The position numbers and the translations under genes are program-made. Positions 1 through 11,301 of a stretch of 64,000 nt of DNA are shown here, in pieces (within the stretch, counting starts at the first letter, position 1; the number at the start of each line of letters is the position of its first letter). Source of the DNA: Dactylorhiza incarnata (lineage: Eukaryota; Streptophyta; Magnoliopsida; Asparagales; Orchidaceae); the NCBI GenBank assembly GCA_033032865.1, contig JAWHQI010000028.1, positions 7,149,001-7,213,000 on the forward strand. Direction: 5' to 3'. The notes beneath the pieces are model-generated. The model was not told the DNA's origin. It did not search any database and saw only the letters and a program-made list of their open reading frames with translations.

Positions 1-315
1 AGGCATGAGATGGAGAATCGTCCTGGGTCATTCAGTTTTGGCGGCAATTTGTTAAGGAGGACAGCCGAGCATTCCGCGTTAAGAGAAACACGCGAAACAT
101 CTTCGAGTCGCTTTTTATTAGAAAGCAACTCTTTAAGATATTTTGCGTATTTCGGCATTTGGGAGAGTGCCTCGCAGAAAGGAACGTTTATATGGATATA
201 TTTTAAAATTTGTAGAAATTTTTTATAATGCTCGTCCTTCCGCTCGTTGTTTATTTTCGAGGGATAAGGAAGGGATGGGCTAAAAATGTTTGGCACAGTC
301 GGAATACTCGTTGTA

Positions 316-812
316 TTATCTATCGAGAGAGGGGTGGAGGGGTCGGTGTCGAAACATGTACCTTGGGCTCAACTCGTTTTGGGGAGGTACCTCCTTGCCG
401 CTGCGAAGGTTTATGGCGTTGGCATTTTCTCGGGGGTTTGGCTCCGTGTTCCCTGGTAGAGCTCCATATGGCCGCTCGGAGACCATCTTTGCTAGCTGTC
501 CCACCTGATTTTCCAAGTTTTTAATCGATCTGGTGATATTCCGGATATTTGACTCAGTGGACGCAACGTATTTAGCAAAAATATCTTCGAGCGGTGAAGG
601 TTTTGGAGGTGGAGGCTGAAATCCGTTTAGAAATCATTGCGGAAATCCTTGCGGGTTCACATTTGGGGGCCTCTGAGCATTATTAGGATTGCTCTAGGAA
701 AAATTTAGGTGGTTCCTCCAACCCGGATTATAGTTATTACTATACGGATTGTTATTAGGGTTGAAGGGGGGCCTAACTGGGTTGCCTAGGTAATCTACAG
801 TTTCATCGACAA

Positions 813-844
<32 letters not shown>

Positions 845-1789
845 GGAGCCGAAGCGGGAGTGGAGGAGGAAGCAGTCATCTCCGCCACTTGCTTACTTAG
901 CTGCTCCACTTGCGAGGCTAGGTGAGTAGTGGCATCCACTTCATAAATCCCGGCCGGTTTGGCAGAGCGAGATCTAGGCGCATTCCATTGATAGGCGTTC
1001 ATGGCCATTTCCTCGAACAGAGCTTGGGCGGCTGTCGGGGTTTTGTTGTTTAACGTTCCCCCGACGGCTGCATCGATCATTTGTCGCGTGGAAAAATTTA
1101 GGCCATTATAAAACGTCTGGACCTGTAGCCACGACGGCAGCGCATGATGAGGACATCTATGCGGGAACTCTTTAAAACGCTCCCCCAAGTCTCATAGAGA
1201 GACTCAGAATCGTATTGAATGAAAGAGGCGATATCCGTACGTAACTTAGCGATTTTTGACGTGGGGAAATATTTAGTTAAAAAGTGTTCCGTCAATTGGG
1301 CCCACGTGGTTATGGATCCTCTAGGAAGAGAAGTTAACCACGCTTTTGCCTTCGTCCGCAGCGAAAATGGAAATAAGCGTAAACGAATGGCGTCGTCAGT
1401 AACGCCATTAATTTTAAATGTATTACATATTTCTAAAAAGTTAGAAAGATGAAGTTGGGATCCTCATCTGGCAAACCGTCAAATTGGACTGACTGTTGTA
1501 CCATTTGAATGATGCTAGATTTTATTTCAAAATTATTATTAGCCACTGTTGGGCGCGTTATGCTCGATCCGGTATCTTCCAGATTTGGCCTGGCATAATA
1601 TGCCATGGTCCGTGGCGGGGCCACATCTGGAATTTGATTGGCCATAGGTTCAGTGTAAGTATCTCCGACTGACTCTTCGGGAAATTCGAGTAAGTTTTGA
1701 TCACGAAGTCGGAGGAGCTTGTGAAGAGTGCGCTCGATTTCAGGGTCAAAAGGAATAATCGAGTCGTCCGAGGAGTTTCCTTGGGTCAT
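316..1789 (-). pseudogene. gag: Athila-type gag, frameshifted
   Basis: Nucleocapsid/capsid precursor of the element at 1-4110. It starts at the ATG at 1789 and runs leftward. Recognisable parts in order are the N-terminal acidic leader, the retrotransposon-gag capsid core (AKAWLTSLP, FPTSKIAKL, then CPHHALPSWLQVQTFYNGL) and a C-terminal part with GNPVRPPFNPNN and GWRNHLNF. Frame changes are needed near 1440, near 1190 and between about 690 and 520. An AAT microsatellite around 818-842 encodes an asparagine run. The capsid core is conserved enough to be sure of the family, but the copy cannot make a full protein. The leftmost 315 bases probably hold the gag end or gag-pol spacer; I recognise nothing specific there. 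Confidence 0.8.
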
Positions 1790-1957
1790 ATACTAATAAT
1801 AAAAATGATAAATATTTTTTTTTGCTTTTTGTAATAATTTTTTTTTCTTTTATATATATATATATATATTTTTTGTATATAATTTTTTTGTATATATTTT
1901 TAATATATATGATAAAAGTAATAGTAATTCCTTGTTTCAAATAACAACACTAAGATT

Positions 1958-1974
1958 CCCCGGCAACGGCGCCA
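1958..1974 (-). other. Primer-binding site, tRNA-Asp
   Basis: The plus strand reads CCCCGGCAACGGCGCCA, the 3' end of plant tRNA-Asp. The minus strand is therefore a 17-nt primer-binding site for reverse transcription. It lies six bases inside the LTR edge at 1981. Confidence 0.85.
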
Positions 1975-3560
1975 AAAACTTGATGGTTAAAATTCGGATT
2001 ATTTTTTTATATTGATTTGGTTTGCGCAACCTTTATATGGCGAGATTAGAGTTAGGCGGGTGTCTCCAGAGAGTCTCGCAAGTACTCCTACTTTGAGAAA
2101 TTAACCGTTATCCTATCGAAAGATAGAAGTAACGGTCTTTTTCTGCTTTTGAAATATTGACGATTACGCCTCGGCTACAACGCCGAATTCTATTGATTTT
2201 TAAAATAGAAAAGGAGAGTTTTGCACTAATTTGGTTTCAATAGTTTTTGTTTAAATTTTAATCCGAACTAATCATATAATAAAGGTAAGTATACCTTATC
2301 GTGAGGAATACAGGATATTTTGTTTTAGAAAATATCGAGGTCGTATATTTCCGCGGATCGTGTTGATTAACCAACTTTGAGGAACGAACTATTATTTTAT
2401 CGGAATAAGTTATTAGTGTGGGTTTTTAAAAGAAAATGATAATAAGCGTATAACTAGAGTTCTAAACGATGATAATAATAGCGCCCGATGTCGAATTACC
2501 TTGAGACGAAAATAGTCCTTTTTAGAAGTAAGAGTGATGACTTTTTAAAACATTAAAATGGCTTGGCCATGGAGGTTCCATAATTATGAACGCTCCTCTC
2601 TCGAGGGTACGCCCACCTGAGATTATGAATTTTCGACCATCGAATCTTCTTAATACTCGCTTTATGTTGTGAACCCCGCTATTGGGTTTTTACTTCCAAT
2701 TCGGGAGACTTACCTCATCCTCTCTCGAGGGTAGAGCGCACTTATCTTTACCCGTGAGCGATCAGTCCGTACGCACGAGCCTCTCGGCTAACTAGTGTAC
2801 GGAGACGGAAATGAAAACCACAAATCAATTATGTGGCTTCACTCAACGTGATTCTCGGGTAAACCTTAAGCGTTAATTATTTTAGAAAGAGATGTTTTAT
2901 TTTTAGAAAAACTATTTTTGTGTCTCAATGCTCTTCGACTTCGTGCACTAAAGGAAATTAGCCACTCATCGGAATGGAAACGGCATAATTAAGAAAATAC
3001 ATGTTTAATAACTTAAGCGGATATAAGCGGATAAAAGGGAAATAAAAAGACTTATATAAAAGCAGTAATAATATCCGTCCCAACCGTCTTAATCAAGCGC
3101 TAAAGAAACTTAGCCTCTCATCCGGGATGGGGGTGGTATAAGCAGTTATATAAGGACTGAAATAAAGCTAAGTTATAAAAAAGAAAAACATTATCTCATA
3201 TACGCACGCACTCTACTTGTAATAAAATGACTGAATCGAAAGAAAGCGATAAAACGAAAGCATTAAATAAAGCGTTAAAGAAAGCGATAAACTATTTTTA
3301 TGAAAGCAAGAAACCTAAATTATGAAAGCAATAAACTAAGTTATGAAAGCTATAAAACTATTCTCATACACACACACGCACTAACATAAATGAAAAAGGA
3401 AGATGATCCAAATGAGAAACAACATTTTAGTTCTAAAAGGCGAAAATTACAAACGAACATAAACATAATTGCGTAAAGAAAACTCACAATCACTCAAAGA
3501 ACTCAGAATAACATTAAAAACATTCAAAATTTGGATGGGAAATGCTTCAGCCGAGCCCCT

Positions 3561-3570
3561 CTATTTATAG
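3561..3570 (-). promoter_or_regulatory. TATA box of Athila-like LTR
   Basis: The minus strand reads CTATAAATAG, followed downstream by a purine-rich stretch. It sits between the U3 palindrome array and the long R/U5 region, as expected for the LTR promoter. Confidence 0.7.
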
Positions 3571-3589
3571 TCAAAATTTTATTTTTACA

Positions 3590-4090
3590 CGCCCTAGGTC
3601 ACGGGCGTGACTTGGATGTCACGACCGTGACATAGGGCATGACATTTGCGCATGCTTTAGGGGTCGCATCCGCCGTCTTCTGGAAGGTTTGGCCGTCAAA
3701 CATGGCTGCACACGGGCGTGACCTGCAGTGTCACGGGCGCGACAGTGGGCGGCACATAACTGCTTTAACTATGGCGTGACGGCTGGCGTGTGCGCTGGAT
3801 TCTTCGAACGTCTGGACAGAGAGAGTTCGTCGAACTCAGATCGACGTTCGTCGAACGCTGGACGCTGAGAAGGATTCGTCGAATGCTGGACGTCATTTGT
3901 CGAACGCTGGGGCGGAGGGAGTTCGTCGAACGCAGCTTGGAAAGCTTTCGTCGAACGCAGCTCGGAGAGCTTTCGTCGAACACAGGGCAGAGCGCTTTCG
4001 TCGAACGCAGCTTGGCTTTCGTCGAACGCAGCTTACACGCCCTTGGGTCACGGGCGTGACAAGTTGTCATGGGCGTGACTCAGGGCGTGA
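3590..4090. repeat. U3 palindrome array (GTCACG..CGTGAC and TTCGTCGAAC)
   Basis: Two motif types are interleaved. At the edges are copies of GTCACGGGCGTGAC, whose two halves are reverse complements. The centre (about 3820-4030) has eight exact TTCGTCGAA motifs, a palindrome around a central T, plus variants. The array starts about 20 bp upstream of the TATA box. The same TTCGTCGAA core recurs in two unrelated families in this window. Confidence 0.85.
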
Positions 4091-4251
4091 CTTGACAAAA
4101 ATTGCCAAAATCTGCAAAAACAAAAATAAAACAAGTTAGTAAGGAAAATAATAAAACAAGCAATTTATTCATTAATTTACATAGAAAATTTACAATATTA
4201 TTTAAAACTATACTAATAACTATACTAAAAATACATATATTTTACTATTCA

Positions 4252-6172
4252 TCATTCATTTAAGACATTGTTGACTTCTTCCACCACTTTCTTGTAGGCT
4301 GCTTCTTTGTGAGTGTTTAGCTGTTGATGGGCATTCTCCAGGTTGGTGTCCAACCTCATGTGGGCCTCCTTCAGGTTTATACTTAGCTTGGCAATTTCTT
4401 CCTCCCCCTTTTTGCTCTCTTCAAATATCTTCTTTCCAATTTCAGAGTGTTGGTCAAGTATAGATTGGGAGAGAGTTTGGAAAGTACAGTCCACATCATC
4501 CAGTACATTTTCCTTGGCCTTGTCAATGTGGGACATGACATGGTTGCTGGTTGTTTTGGTCACTTGGACCATTTTGGCCATTGCCTTCTCCCAGACATTT
4601 TCAGTCTTATAGACTTGATTTTTTACATAGGCAATGTCCCTGGTGGAGTCCCCTTGTCTGTCTGCAATTTGCTTCAGTATGGTGTGTTGGGCAGCAACAG
4701 TGCTTTTAGCCATCTCAAACCATCTGGTCATCTGCTGGAGAATATGAGCAAATGATGTTTTGACACTTTGGACCTGAGTATTCAGCTCAGTCCTTACTGC
4801 ATCCACCCTGGATTCCATTCTCTGATCACTGGCTTGGATCTGCTGAGTCAATGCTGCCCTTGTAGCATTGAGCTCATATTTGATTTGGGCAGTGGCACCA
4901 TGAACTTTTTCTTCAATGTGCTCCTTGATAGACAACATCTGACCCTCAATTATGGATGTTATTGAGTTTAGCAGGTCAGATGTGTCCAGCACAGCTGCTG
5001 GCCATTCTTGGACTATTTCCTTCTACACTACAGGTTCAGGTCTTGGCAGCTCATCAGAGGGGGGTAGAGGGTTTGGCTGTAATTCAACTTTCATGTTGTG
5101 AATTATCTTGTTTAATTCTTCCTCCCCCTCACTAGTACCCCCTTCTTTCTCTTCACAATTTGAGCTTTGCTCCCCCTCACTTCTTATAGAAGCATGTACC
5201 GCTCCAGACCTGTAGTCATGCTCCCCCTCACCTAGAACATCCATGTGTGGAGGACTTTGTCTTGGGGAACCTGAAGAGAGAATGATGTGTTAGTTAAATT
5301 CCTAGTCTTATCTATAGTCTGAGGAGTTTTGGTTAACTATGATCATCGGTTTACCAGGGATAGGTGAATTCCTTGGTTCATCCTCAATTGGTGAGACAGC
5401 TGGTTCAACATGGATTTGAGTTGACTCGGAGTGAGATTCAACTCTCACTTGGGGTACATTCTCTACATTTGTCCTGGGGACATCTTCACCTTCCACCCCT
5501 TCCATGTTCTCCTATTGATCATCATCCTTGCTGGATTTCTCGGCCCCTTCTGCCTCAGTCTTCTTAGCCTTTTTCTTCTCCTTCAGCTCAGCCACCATAG
5601 AGGGTTGGCTCATGGGGAGGACTCTTGTTGATCTATCCAATGTCCTTATATCCAATCTTTTTAAGTAGCGGATGTTGACACCTTTGAGGGAGGAGAAATG
5701 GCTTGGATATGCCTTCAGTAGGTAGAGAGACAGGATCCTTCTTAAGTTAGGGGCCTGCAGACATTCTTTCAGTCTTTGATAAAGAACATTCCCCCACCTT
5801 ATTCTTTTCGTCAAGATGATTCTTGTAACCAGCGCAAACATAGGTTGAGAAATGGTGTCATGAGAGCCTGGTTTACACAGAAGAGATGTCCCCACTATAT
5901 CACAGAGCAACTTGCCCTTTTGATTGAAGAACTTCTTTTTCAGAGATGAGGTCTTGGGGTCACTGTATTCACAACAGCTCAGGGCTTGTTCCTTGTCAGT
6001 CTTTGACACCTCTTCTTCTTCTAGTCTAGGTAATTGCAATACCTTTTCTAGCCTCCTAGGGGTCACCTTCACCCTTATCTCTCCAATTTTGGAAGACAGA
6101 CCATCCTTAGAGGATGACTGCTTGACATTGGCATAAAAGTCTAGCAATTCATTCTTGAATATCTGAGAGGGT
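4252..6172 (-). pseudogene. Sirevirus #1 accessory gene, main part (plant-transposon domain plus coiled coil)
   Basis: Continuation of a gene whose ATG is at 13361 and which is split by the Athila-type insertion. The reading frame continues exactly across the 5-bp duplication. The first domain (FYANVK..., VTPRRLEKVLQLP) resembles the 'putative plant transposon protein' family (PF20167-like). A Lys-rich segment follows (KEKKKAKK, near 5570). An 84-bp intron (5354-5271; GT..AG, pyrimidine-rich 3' end) restores one frame. The second exon ends in ~240 residues of heptad-rich coiled coil (4992-4252). In-frame TAG stops at 5512 and 5023 would fit CAG-to-TAG changes. Without insertion and stops it would be about 656 residues. 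I see no signal peptide or membrane segment, so I do not call it envelope. The biochemical role is unknown. Confidence 0.65.
5271..5354 (-). other. Intron of Sirevirus accessory gene
   Basis: The minus-strand donor is CTG|GTAAAC and the acceptor CTCTTCAG|GT. Removing these 84 bases joins two open segments in phase 1 and also removes the in-frame stops within the interval (e.g. at 5308). Introns outside gag-pol are not usual for Copia elements. Confidence 0.65.
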
Positions 6173-6424
6173 TGATGAGTCCTGATCATATACACTTTTA
6201 TGGACTCATCTGGGCCTTTATTCAGTCATTTCACCGCACGTTAGCCTTGTTATAGTTTATATTTGATATTCCATGCTAGGTGCACTTCTAGGCCCATTTT
6301 GGTGTGATTTCATTGCTTTTCTTCATTAGTAGTTTTCATGCGCTGTTAGGTGCCACTTCCAGTGGCTGGATTCGTGGTTGTGCTGGAATTGGAGTCGTGC
6401 AGGTGTTCCTGGTGCAATTCTGCA

Positions 6425-6690
6425 CAGGAACATTGCGCACGATCACCGGTTCAATTGCGCACGACCACTGGTCGTGCGCCACTGATCGTGTGCACTTAAC
6501 ACTTTTTTCATGAGTTCTGTTTGGTGCAGTGCGCACGACCACCTACGATAGTGCGCACGACCACCGGTCGTGCGCCACTGTTCGTGCGCACTTATCATTA
6601 ATTTTATGAGTTCTGTCTCGACCAGTGCGCACGACCACCGACGATAGTGCGCACGACCACTGGTCGTGCGCCAATGACCGTGCGCAGTAT
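6425..6690. repeat. U3 palindrome array GCGCACGACC / GGTCGTGCGC
   Basis: Repeated GTGCGCACGACCAC and its reverse complement. The best copy (about 6457-6479) is an 11-bp arm, one central base and the complementary arm. The array ends about 15 bp before the TATA box. The same array is present in the 3' LTR (about 12063-12337), and the motif recurs in the unrelated solo LTR at 18251-20220. Confidence 0.85.
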
Positions 6691-6703
6691 TAATTCCAGC
6701 GCC

Positions 6704-6712
6704 TATATAAAT
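6704..6712 (+). promoter_or_regulatory. TATA box of Athila-type 5' LTR
   Basis: TATATAAAT directly downstream of the palindrome array. The matching site in the 3' LTR is 12349-12357. Confidence 0.7.
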
Positions 6713-7583
6713 GCCTGTTCCGATTTTAGGTCAGATTGATCCTGGGGGAGCGGATTTCCTGATCCGTACGCCGCCGACCACCATCCTGGGACGCCTCCAC
6801 TTCATCTCCTACGCAAGGGGGAAGTCTTCTCCATCCATTCCAAGCCTTCCTCCATTGTTCGGGAGCGTTCTCCACCATCCGCAAGCCTCCAAGCAGCTAT
6901 TTTCCCACTCCGGCCCAGTGAGAAGAAGAGGAAATCTGAAGTCGAAGACGACGGAGCTACGTAGAGAGATCGTGACAGCTCTTTGCGCCGGAAGCATCGT
7001 CCGCCCGAGTCCGGAGGTAGCCCGACAACCTACCATTCCGGCCGTGAACGGCCGCTAGTCTTCACCCATCGGTTATCTCTTTCTTCTTTCCTTCATTGTA
7101 CTCGTTGAATTGCGTAAACTGGAATATTGTGATGTTTGGTTTGTTTGCAATGAATGTTTCTTTGCCCTTCTTCAGAGCGTGCTTGTGAATCACTCCGTTT
7201 CCACTCTCTCACTCACGCCCTCAAGGTGTTTGATCCGCATTAGCAAGAGCTAACGACGGTTGTGAAGTGGTGTTTGCGACCCTCACCTTCTCGCACTAGA
7301 GCACACACCATCCACCTCACGAAGCACGGCATCGCGGCCGTTGCATCCATCTCGCCTCGCGAAGCGGTGCTTTCGACCCGCATTTCTTTTATTGTTGTTA
7401 AGATTAGGAACAACCAACCAAAAACCCCCTTTTTTATGTGTGTTGCGCTTGTGTAACAACAGTCATACAACGCGTTTCGTTCACCCAATCTGCATTCCTC
7501 AAGAGACCGACACTTGGGGATTCCACTCTCCACATTTATTACTTGACAGCGACCGGTGCACTTGCCGACACGCATCAAGTTTT

Positions 7584-7600
7584 TGGCGCCGTTGCCGGGG
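7584..7600 (+). other. Primer-binding site, tRNA-Asp
   Basis: TGGCGCCGTTGCCGGGG, complementary to the 3' end of tRNA-Asp, six bases after the LTR end at 7577. Identical in sequence to the site of the element at 1-4110. Confidence 0.9.
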
Positions 7601-7695
7601 AACGCAGGCGTGTAACGTCTTGTGTTGTGACTCTCGTTATACGAGCAGTTGTTTTTGATTCTCTTTGTTTTCTTTTTGATTGTTAGTGATAGTGC

Positions 7696-8916
7696 ATGCA
7701 GAGACAAGCCGCAGGGGAGCTCGTGCCCTTTGACCCAGAAATCGAACGGACCGCTCGCGCACGAAGGCGCGCTGCTGCCGTACAAGCGGCAATGGGTGAT
7801 CAGGTGAACCCAAATGATGCTGATGCGAGAGTGCCCGACGAGGTGCAGCATCAGCCTGGAGATGAGCAGGAGGCGGTTAGGCCTCGGCCCCGCATGATGA
7901 GAGACTACACCACTCCAACTGCTGGGAGTGTGTATCCGGGGTTTGGGCCCAATATTATGATCAATCAGTTTGAGATCAAGCCTGCGATCTTGAACATCAT
8001 CCGGAACAACGCTCAGTTCTCGTGTTTGGCCAGCGAAGATCCGCATCTGCATCTGGCGGAGTTTTCTGATATTTGCGGAACCTTCCGCTATGCAGGGATT
8101 ACTGACGACACGGTCAAGCTTAGACTGTTTCCCTTCTCACTCCGCGACAAAGCCAAGGTGTGGCTCCACTCCATTCCGCCCGGGACTGCTGCAACTTGGG
8201 ATGCCCTCGCATCTAAGTTCCTTGCTAAATTCCACCCAGTGGATAAGATCGTGAGCTTGTGGCGGGAAATCGCCACCTTTCGTCAACTTGATCAGGAAAC
8301 CCTTGCTGAGGCGTGGGAGCACCTTAGTGATCTCCTTCGCCGTTGCCCGAACCACGAGCTGCAACCGTGGAATGTGGTCGAAACATTTTACTTTGCAATC
8401 GAGCCCAACTACAGGGCAATGATCGATGCTGCGGCGGGTGGTACTTTGATGAACCACACTCCTGAGGAAGCTCTTCGGATTCTGCGCGACACTGCCTCCC
8501 ACAGTACATTCTGGACTGCAGGGAGAAATGCTCCAAGAAGCGGCCGTGGTCTCTTTATGGTCGACTCACTCCCTTCTACACCCGCGCCTGCTGCTATAAT
8601 TACCTGCGAGGGATGTGGAGGCGGAGGCCACCACGCATATGAATGTTCGGGGAACAGCGTGGCAGGTGACTTCGCACACTTGACCTTGAATGAATCTGTT
8701 AATTATGTAGGAAATCAGCCTAAGGGGGCGCCTTTCAATAATGCTTATAATCCGGGAGCGAGAAGTCACCCGAACTTCTCTTGGAATCCAAACACGCCTG
8801 GCCAACGATGGGCACCGGGGAAGCATCAAAACGATGCTTACGCCTCCGGGAGCCAACCGAGGCCACCACACCCGGATTATAACCAAGCGCCCCTACCCAA
8901 AAAAAGAGTAATCTAG
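7696..8916 (+). CDS. gag: Gag polyprotein, Athila type
   Basis: Open frame of 406 residues from the first ATG after the primer site. The capsid core (retrotransposon gag domain) lies at about residues 125-280, with LRLFPFSLRDKAKVWL, FLAKFHPVDKI and RRCPNHELQPWNVVETFYF. A zinc-knuckle-like CX2CX4HX4C motif (CEGCGGGGHHAYEC) is at about residue 300, and a Pro/Asn-rich tail follows. It would form the particle that packages element RNA. The frame ends just after an A7 run (8899-8905), where the protease continues in the -1 frame. The frame is intact, which is unusual in this window. Confidence 0.9.
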   Translation: MQRQAAGELVPFDPEIERTARARRRAAAVQAAMGDQVNPNDADARVPDEVQHQPGDEQEAVRPRPRMMRDYTTPTAGSVYPGFGPNIMINQFEIKPAILNIIRNNAQFSCLASEDPHLHLAEFSDICGTFRYAGITDDTVKLRLFPFSLRDKAKVWLHSIPPGTAATWDALASKFLAKFHPVDKIVSLWREIATFRQLDQETLAEAWEHLSDLLRRCPNHELQPWNVVETFYFAIEPNYRAMIDAAAGGTLMNHTPEEALRILRDTASHSTFWTAGRNAPRSGRGLFMVDSLPSTPAPAAIITCEGCGGGGHHAYECSGNSVAGDFAHLTLNESVNYVGNQPKGAPFNNAYNPGARSHPNFSWNPNTPGQRWAPGKHQNDAYASGSQPRPPHPDYNQAPLPKKRVI

Positions 8917-8921
8917 AAGAG

Positions 8922-9689
8922 ATGATGGAGAAATTCATGCAAGTAGCTAATTCGAATATGGTGAACCAGATCGCATCCATGCGAAACTTGGAAACGCGGT
9001 TGGGCCAATTGGCCCAAGTGCTAACCGAGCGATCGCAGGGGACCCTTCCCAGCAACACGGAAAAGAACCCAATTGATCAAGGGAAGAGTCTTGGGGATGT
9101 GGTAGAGGCTGATCCGAGTGAGCTGGTAATTTCCTGTTCCATCAACAAGTTTGAAATGAAAGCTTTGTGTGACTCTGGTTCCTCCCGCAACATCATTGCG
9201 TTGCAAGATGTAGCTAAATTACAATTGGAGATGAACACGGAAGAAAGGAAATCCCTTGTGCTTGCTAATGGGACTGTTATACAATCCGAGGGGGAAGTGA
9301 AAAATGTAGAGGTGATAGTTGAGGGGACAAGTGTAGTTGCTGATTTTCAGGTGTTGGGCCCCCAGGAAAATCATTCTATCCCTATCCTGGGCGTGCCGTT
9401 CTTGAAAGAGAGCGGTGCCACCCTTGATTTCGCTACGGGGTGCGTTTTCCTGCCCAATAAGGTGCAGCAGCCCACTTGCCCCGAAGCTACAGCTGAAACA
9501 TCCACTCCTCCCCCTCTTTTTAATTTTGATGAATCATTGAGCTGTGCAGAGCATGAAGAAGTTAAAGAATCAATGGAAGGGGAAAAGGAGGAGCACCTGT
9601 CTAGTGAGGAAGAAGAAGTTGATCTTCGGCGAGAGTTCGGTTCCGAAACGGAAGAAGACTGCAATTCGAAAAACTTTGACGTGAATTAG
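8922..9689 (+). CDS. Retroviral-type aspartic protease region
   Basis: The frame opens in -1 relative to gag; translation without a new start would come from slippage or a lost base at the A7 run. The active-site motif LCDSGSSRNII lies near residue 82 and the flap/C-terminal motif ILGVPFLKESGATLDF near residue 153. A Glu-rich acidic tail ends in a stop at 9687-9689. No reverse transcriptase follows. It would process Gag. Read as a continuous gag-protease frame the product would be about 660 residues. An alternative is a separate protein from the ATG at 8922. Confidence 0.75.
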   Translation: MMEKFMQVANSNMVNQIASMRNLETRLGQLAQVLTERSQGTLPSNTEKNPIDQGKSLGDVVEADPSELVISCSINKFEMKALCDSGSSRNIIALQDVAKLQLEMNTEERKSLVLANGTVIQSEGEVKNVEVIVEGTSVVADFQVLGPQENHSIPILGVPFLKESGATLDFATGCVFLPNKVQQPTCPEATAETSTPPPLFNFDESLSCAEHEEVKESMEGEKEEHLSSEEEEVDLRREFGSETEEDCNSKNFDVN

Positions 9690-11286
9690 GTTCGGGACAA
9701 TGTCCCATTATCCTCTTATTGTGATTCCTGTAATAAACTATCTAAGCGCTCCATCTCCTGGGCCGATCCGGTAGTCACCACGATGCCGGAAGTGACGCCA
9801 CCCGCCACTAAGGCGGAAAAATCTGAAAACTCTCAACGGTGGCAGTCCCCGACTGTCATGAGACTTAAACAGGAGAAACTTCTGCACGATGCTCGCGATG
9901 CCGCTCTCCGTGGCAAGAGGGCGGAGGTTAGGGGAGCACTGGGTAACACCAGTGTTGGCCCTAAAGCCTTCACCTCCCGCCTACGCGCTACGGGGGACAC
10001 GCACCATAAGAGCGCTTTTAGCTGATTTGTGTGATCTGAGTTTTTGAAACTGCTTTTGTGAACTCCTTTTAGTTAATTCTTGCACTTTTTGAACATTCTA
10101 ATACAGGTATTTGATCCAGCTTAAGGACATTAAATAAAAGAGCTACTGGGAGACAACCCAGATTTTCCTGATTTTATTTTCTTTCTAACATGCTTAGTTC
10201 GGTTTTTATATTCGCTTTTGCTGTTTTTAGTTTTGTGCTTGCAGGTCTTGTTCTTTGGTGCGGATGCTGCGGACTGCTCTTGATCATAAACGCCAATCGT
10301 CCGGTATGCTCAATTCTGAGCATTGGGTAACACTTCCTCCCCTCTTTTTGCTTCCAATTTCTGGATGTATTGTTTAGACTATGTCTGCGGGAGCGTATGT
10401 TGTCATCCACTGTGCACGAGTTGCACTGCATACTAGGAGTTTGTTCTTTATTTATCCTTGTCATTATCATTATTTTCATGCTCACACACCACTTCACCCA
10501 CTTGAGTGCGCGCTTATCTTTTTGTTGTTGTTCCGGTTAAACTATTTTGGTTGGAATGTGAAATAGGTTGTTAACTTAGAAATTATTATTTGGAGTGCGA
10601 TGTTGACTCGTGTAGTGTTCTAGTCACTTCGTATGATATGGTAGAATTTGAGTAGAACTAGATTGTCTCTATGCATCTAATTTATGTTAGTATTTCTGCG
10701 TAAATTTAGATTTGTTATACTCAAGTGGTGAATTTGAATGAAATTGACGATAACCCGGTGTAGTGTGTGTACGAGTGCTAGTCGTGTGTTGCTCGAGTCG
10801 GGAGGAAGGTTTACCTTTCTCGTGGTCTAAGAACTTGCCCCAAGCGACTCTTGAAGCATGGGTGAGTGCGACTCGTCGAGTTAAACATGATGTAGGCCAC
10901 CCTTTGGCTAGTTTGAGCTTTGTTATTCCATGTCCTTTTCGCTCACCTTTGAAAGCCAAATTTGTGCCTACCATTCCTTTGTTCAGCTCCTCTTCATCCA
11001 CCAAATCCCGAAGCTTATCCTACACCCGCAACCAAATAGTTGTTATCTGCACTCATTTTCTAGATTTGGTGTGATGTATGGAATCATTGTGATGAGAAGG
11101 GGAATTAAACACCATTTTGCTGAATTTGTACCAACCGGAGGATAAGTAAAAGAAGTAAAGTATGTTGCTAAAAGAAGAAAAAAAAATCTGGAAAAAGTTT
11201 TTTTTTGAAAAGAAATCCTCCTAAGCTAAATAGAAAATTTGTTGGTGATTGTGAAGTAGGCTGTGTGCACACCTAGTTTTCATGAT

Positions 11287-11301
11287 AAGTCTGGGGGTGT
11301 G
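11287..11301 (+). other. Internal second polypurine tract
   Basis: AAGTCTGGGGGTGTG, identical over 15 nt to the sequence spanning the polypurine tract and first LTR bases at 11806-11820, but 519 bp further inside. Confidence 0.6.

Larger units (their letters stand above)
1..4110 (-). mobile_element. Athila-like Ty3/Gypsy retrotransposon, 5' part
   Basis: Minus-strand element that enters the window from the left. Reading leftward it shows a ~2.1 kb 5' LTR, a primer-binding site complementary to tRNA-Asp, a ~170 bp leader and a broken gag. Protease, RT, integrase and the 3' LTR would lie outside the window. The Gag matches that of the element at 6173-13222 (same start of the type VPFDPEIERT), so both belong to one lineage, Athila by general Gag similarity. 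The right edge is approximate because no second LTR is available. It was inserted in Sirevirus #1, downstream of that element's accessory gene. Confidence 0.8.
1981..4110 (-). repeat. 5' LTR of Athila-like element
   Basis: The LTR begins at TGATGG (1981) beside the primer-binding site. The outer end near 4110 is inferred from where the repeat-rich U3 stops and Sirevirus sequence begins. It holds a minus-strand TATA box at 3561-3570 and a palindrome array at 3590-4090. The 1.6 kb between TATA and primer-binding site (R/U5, 1981-3560) is AT-rich and has no ORF I would support. Confidence 0.7.
6173..7577 (+). repeat. 5' LTR of Athila-type element
   Basis: Starts TGATGAGTCC and ends GCATCA, 1405 bp. 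U3 carries a palindrome array (about 6425-6690), then a TATA box at 6704-6712. The R/U5 part contains small open frames identical in both LTRs that I do not regard as genes. Confidence 0.93.

Noticed and set aside
1958..1974. tRNA gene, because of a perfect tRNA-Asp 3' end.
   Set aside because: Only the 17-nt primer complement is present beside an LTR; no cloverleaf can be formed.
4252..6172. Sirevirus envelope-like gene.
   Set aside because: The position fits, but I see no signal peptide, transmembrane segment or fusion-peptide-like stretch. The domain resembles plant transposon proteins and the C-terminus is a coiled coil.
6711..7058. A 115-codon open frame in the Athila-type LTR, repeated at 12356-12703.
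   Set aside because: It begins at or upstream of the likely transcription start, next to TATA, and is duplicated only because it lies in the LTR. No recognisable domain.
7240..8052. A 270-codon minus-strand open frame.
   Set aside because: It spans the LTR end, primer site and gag of the plus-strand element, so it is a shadow of gag.
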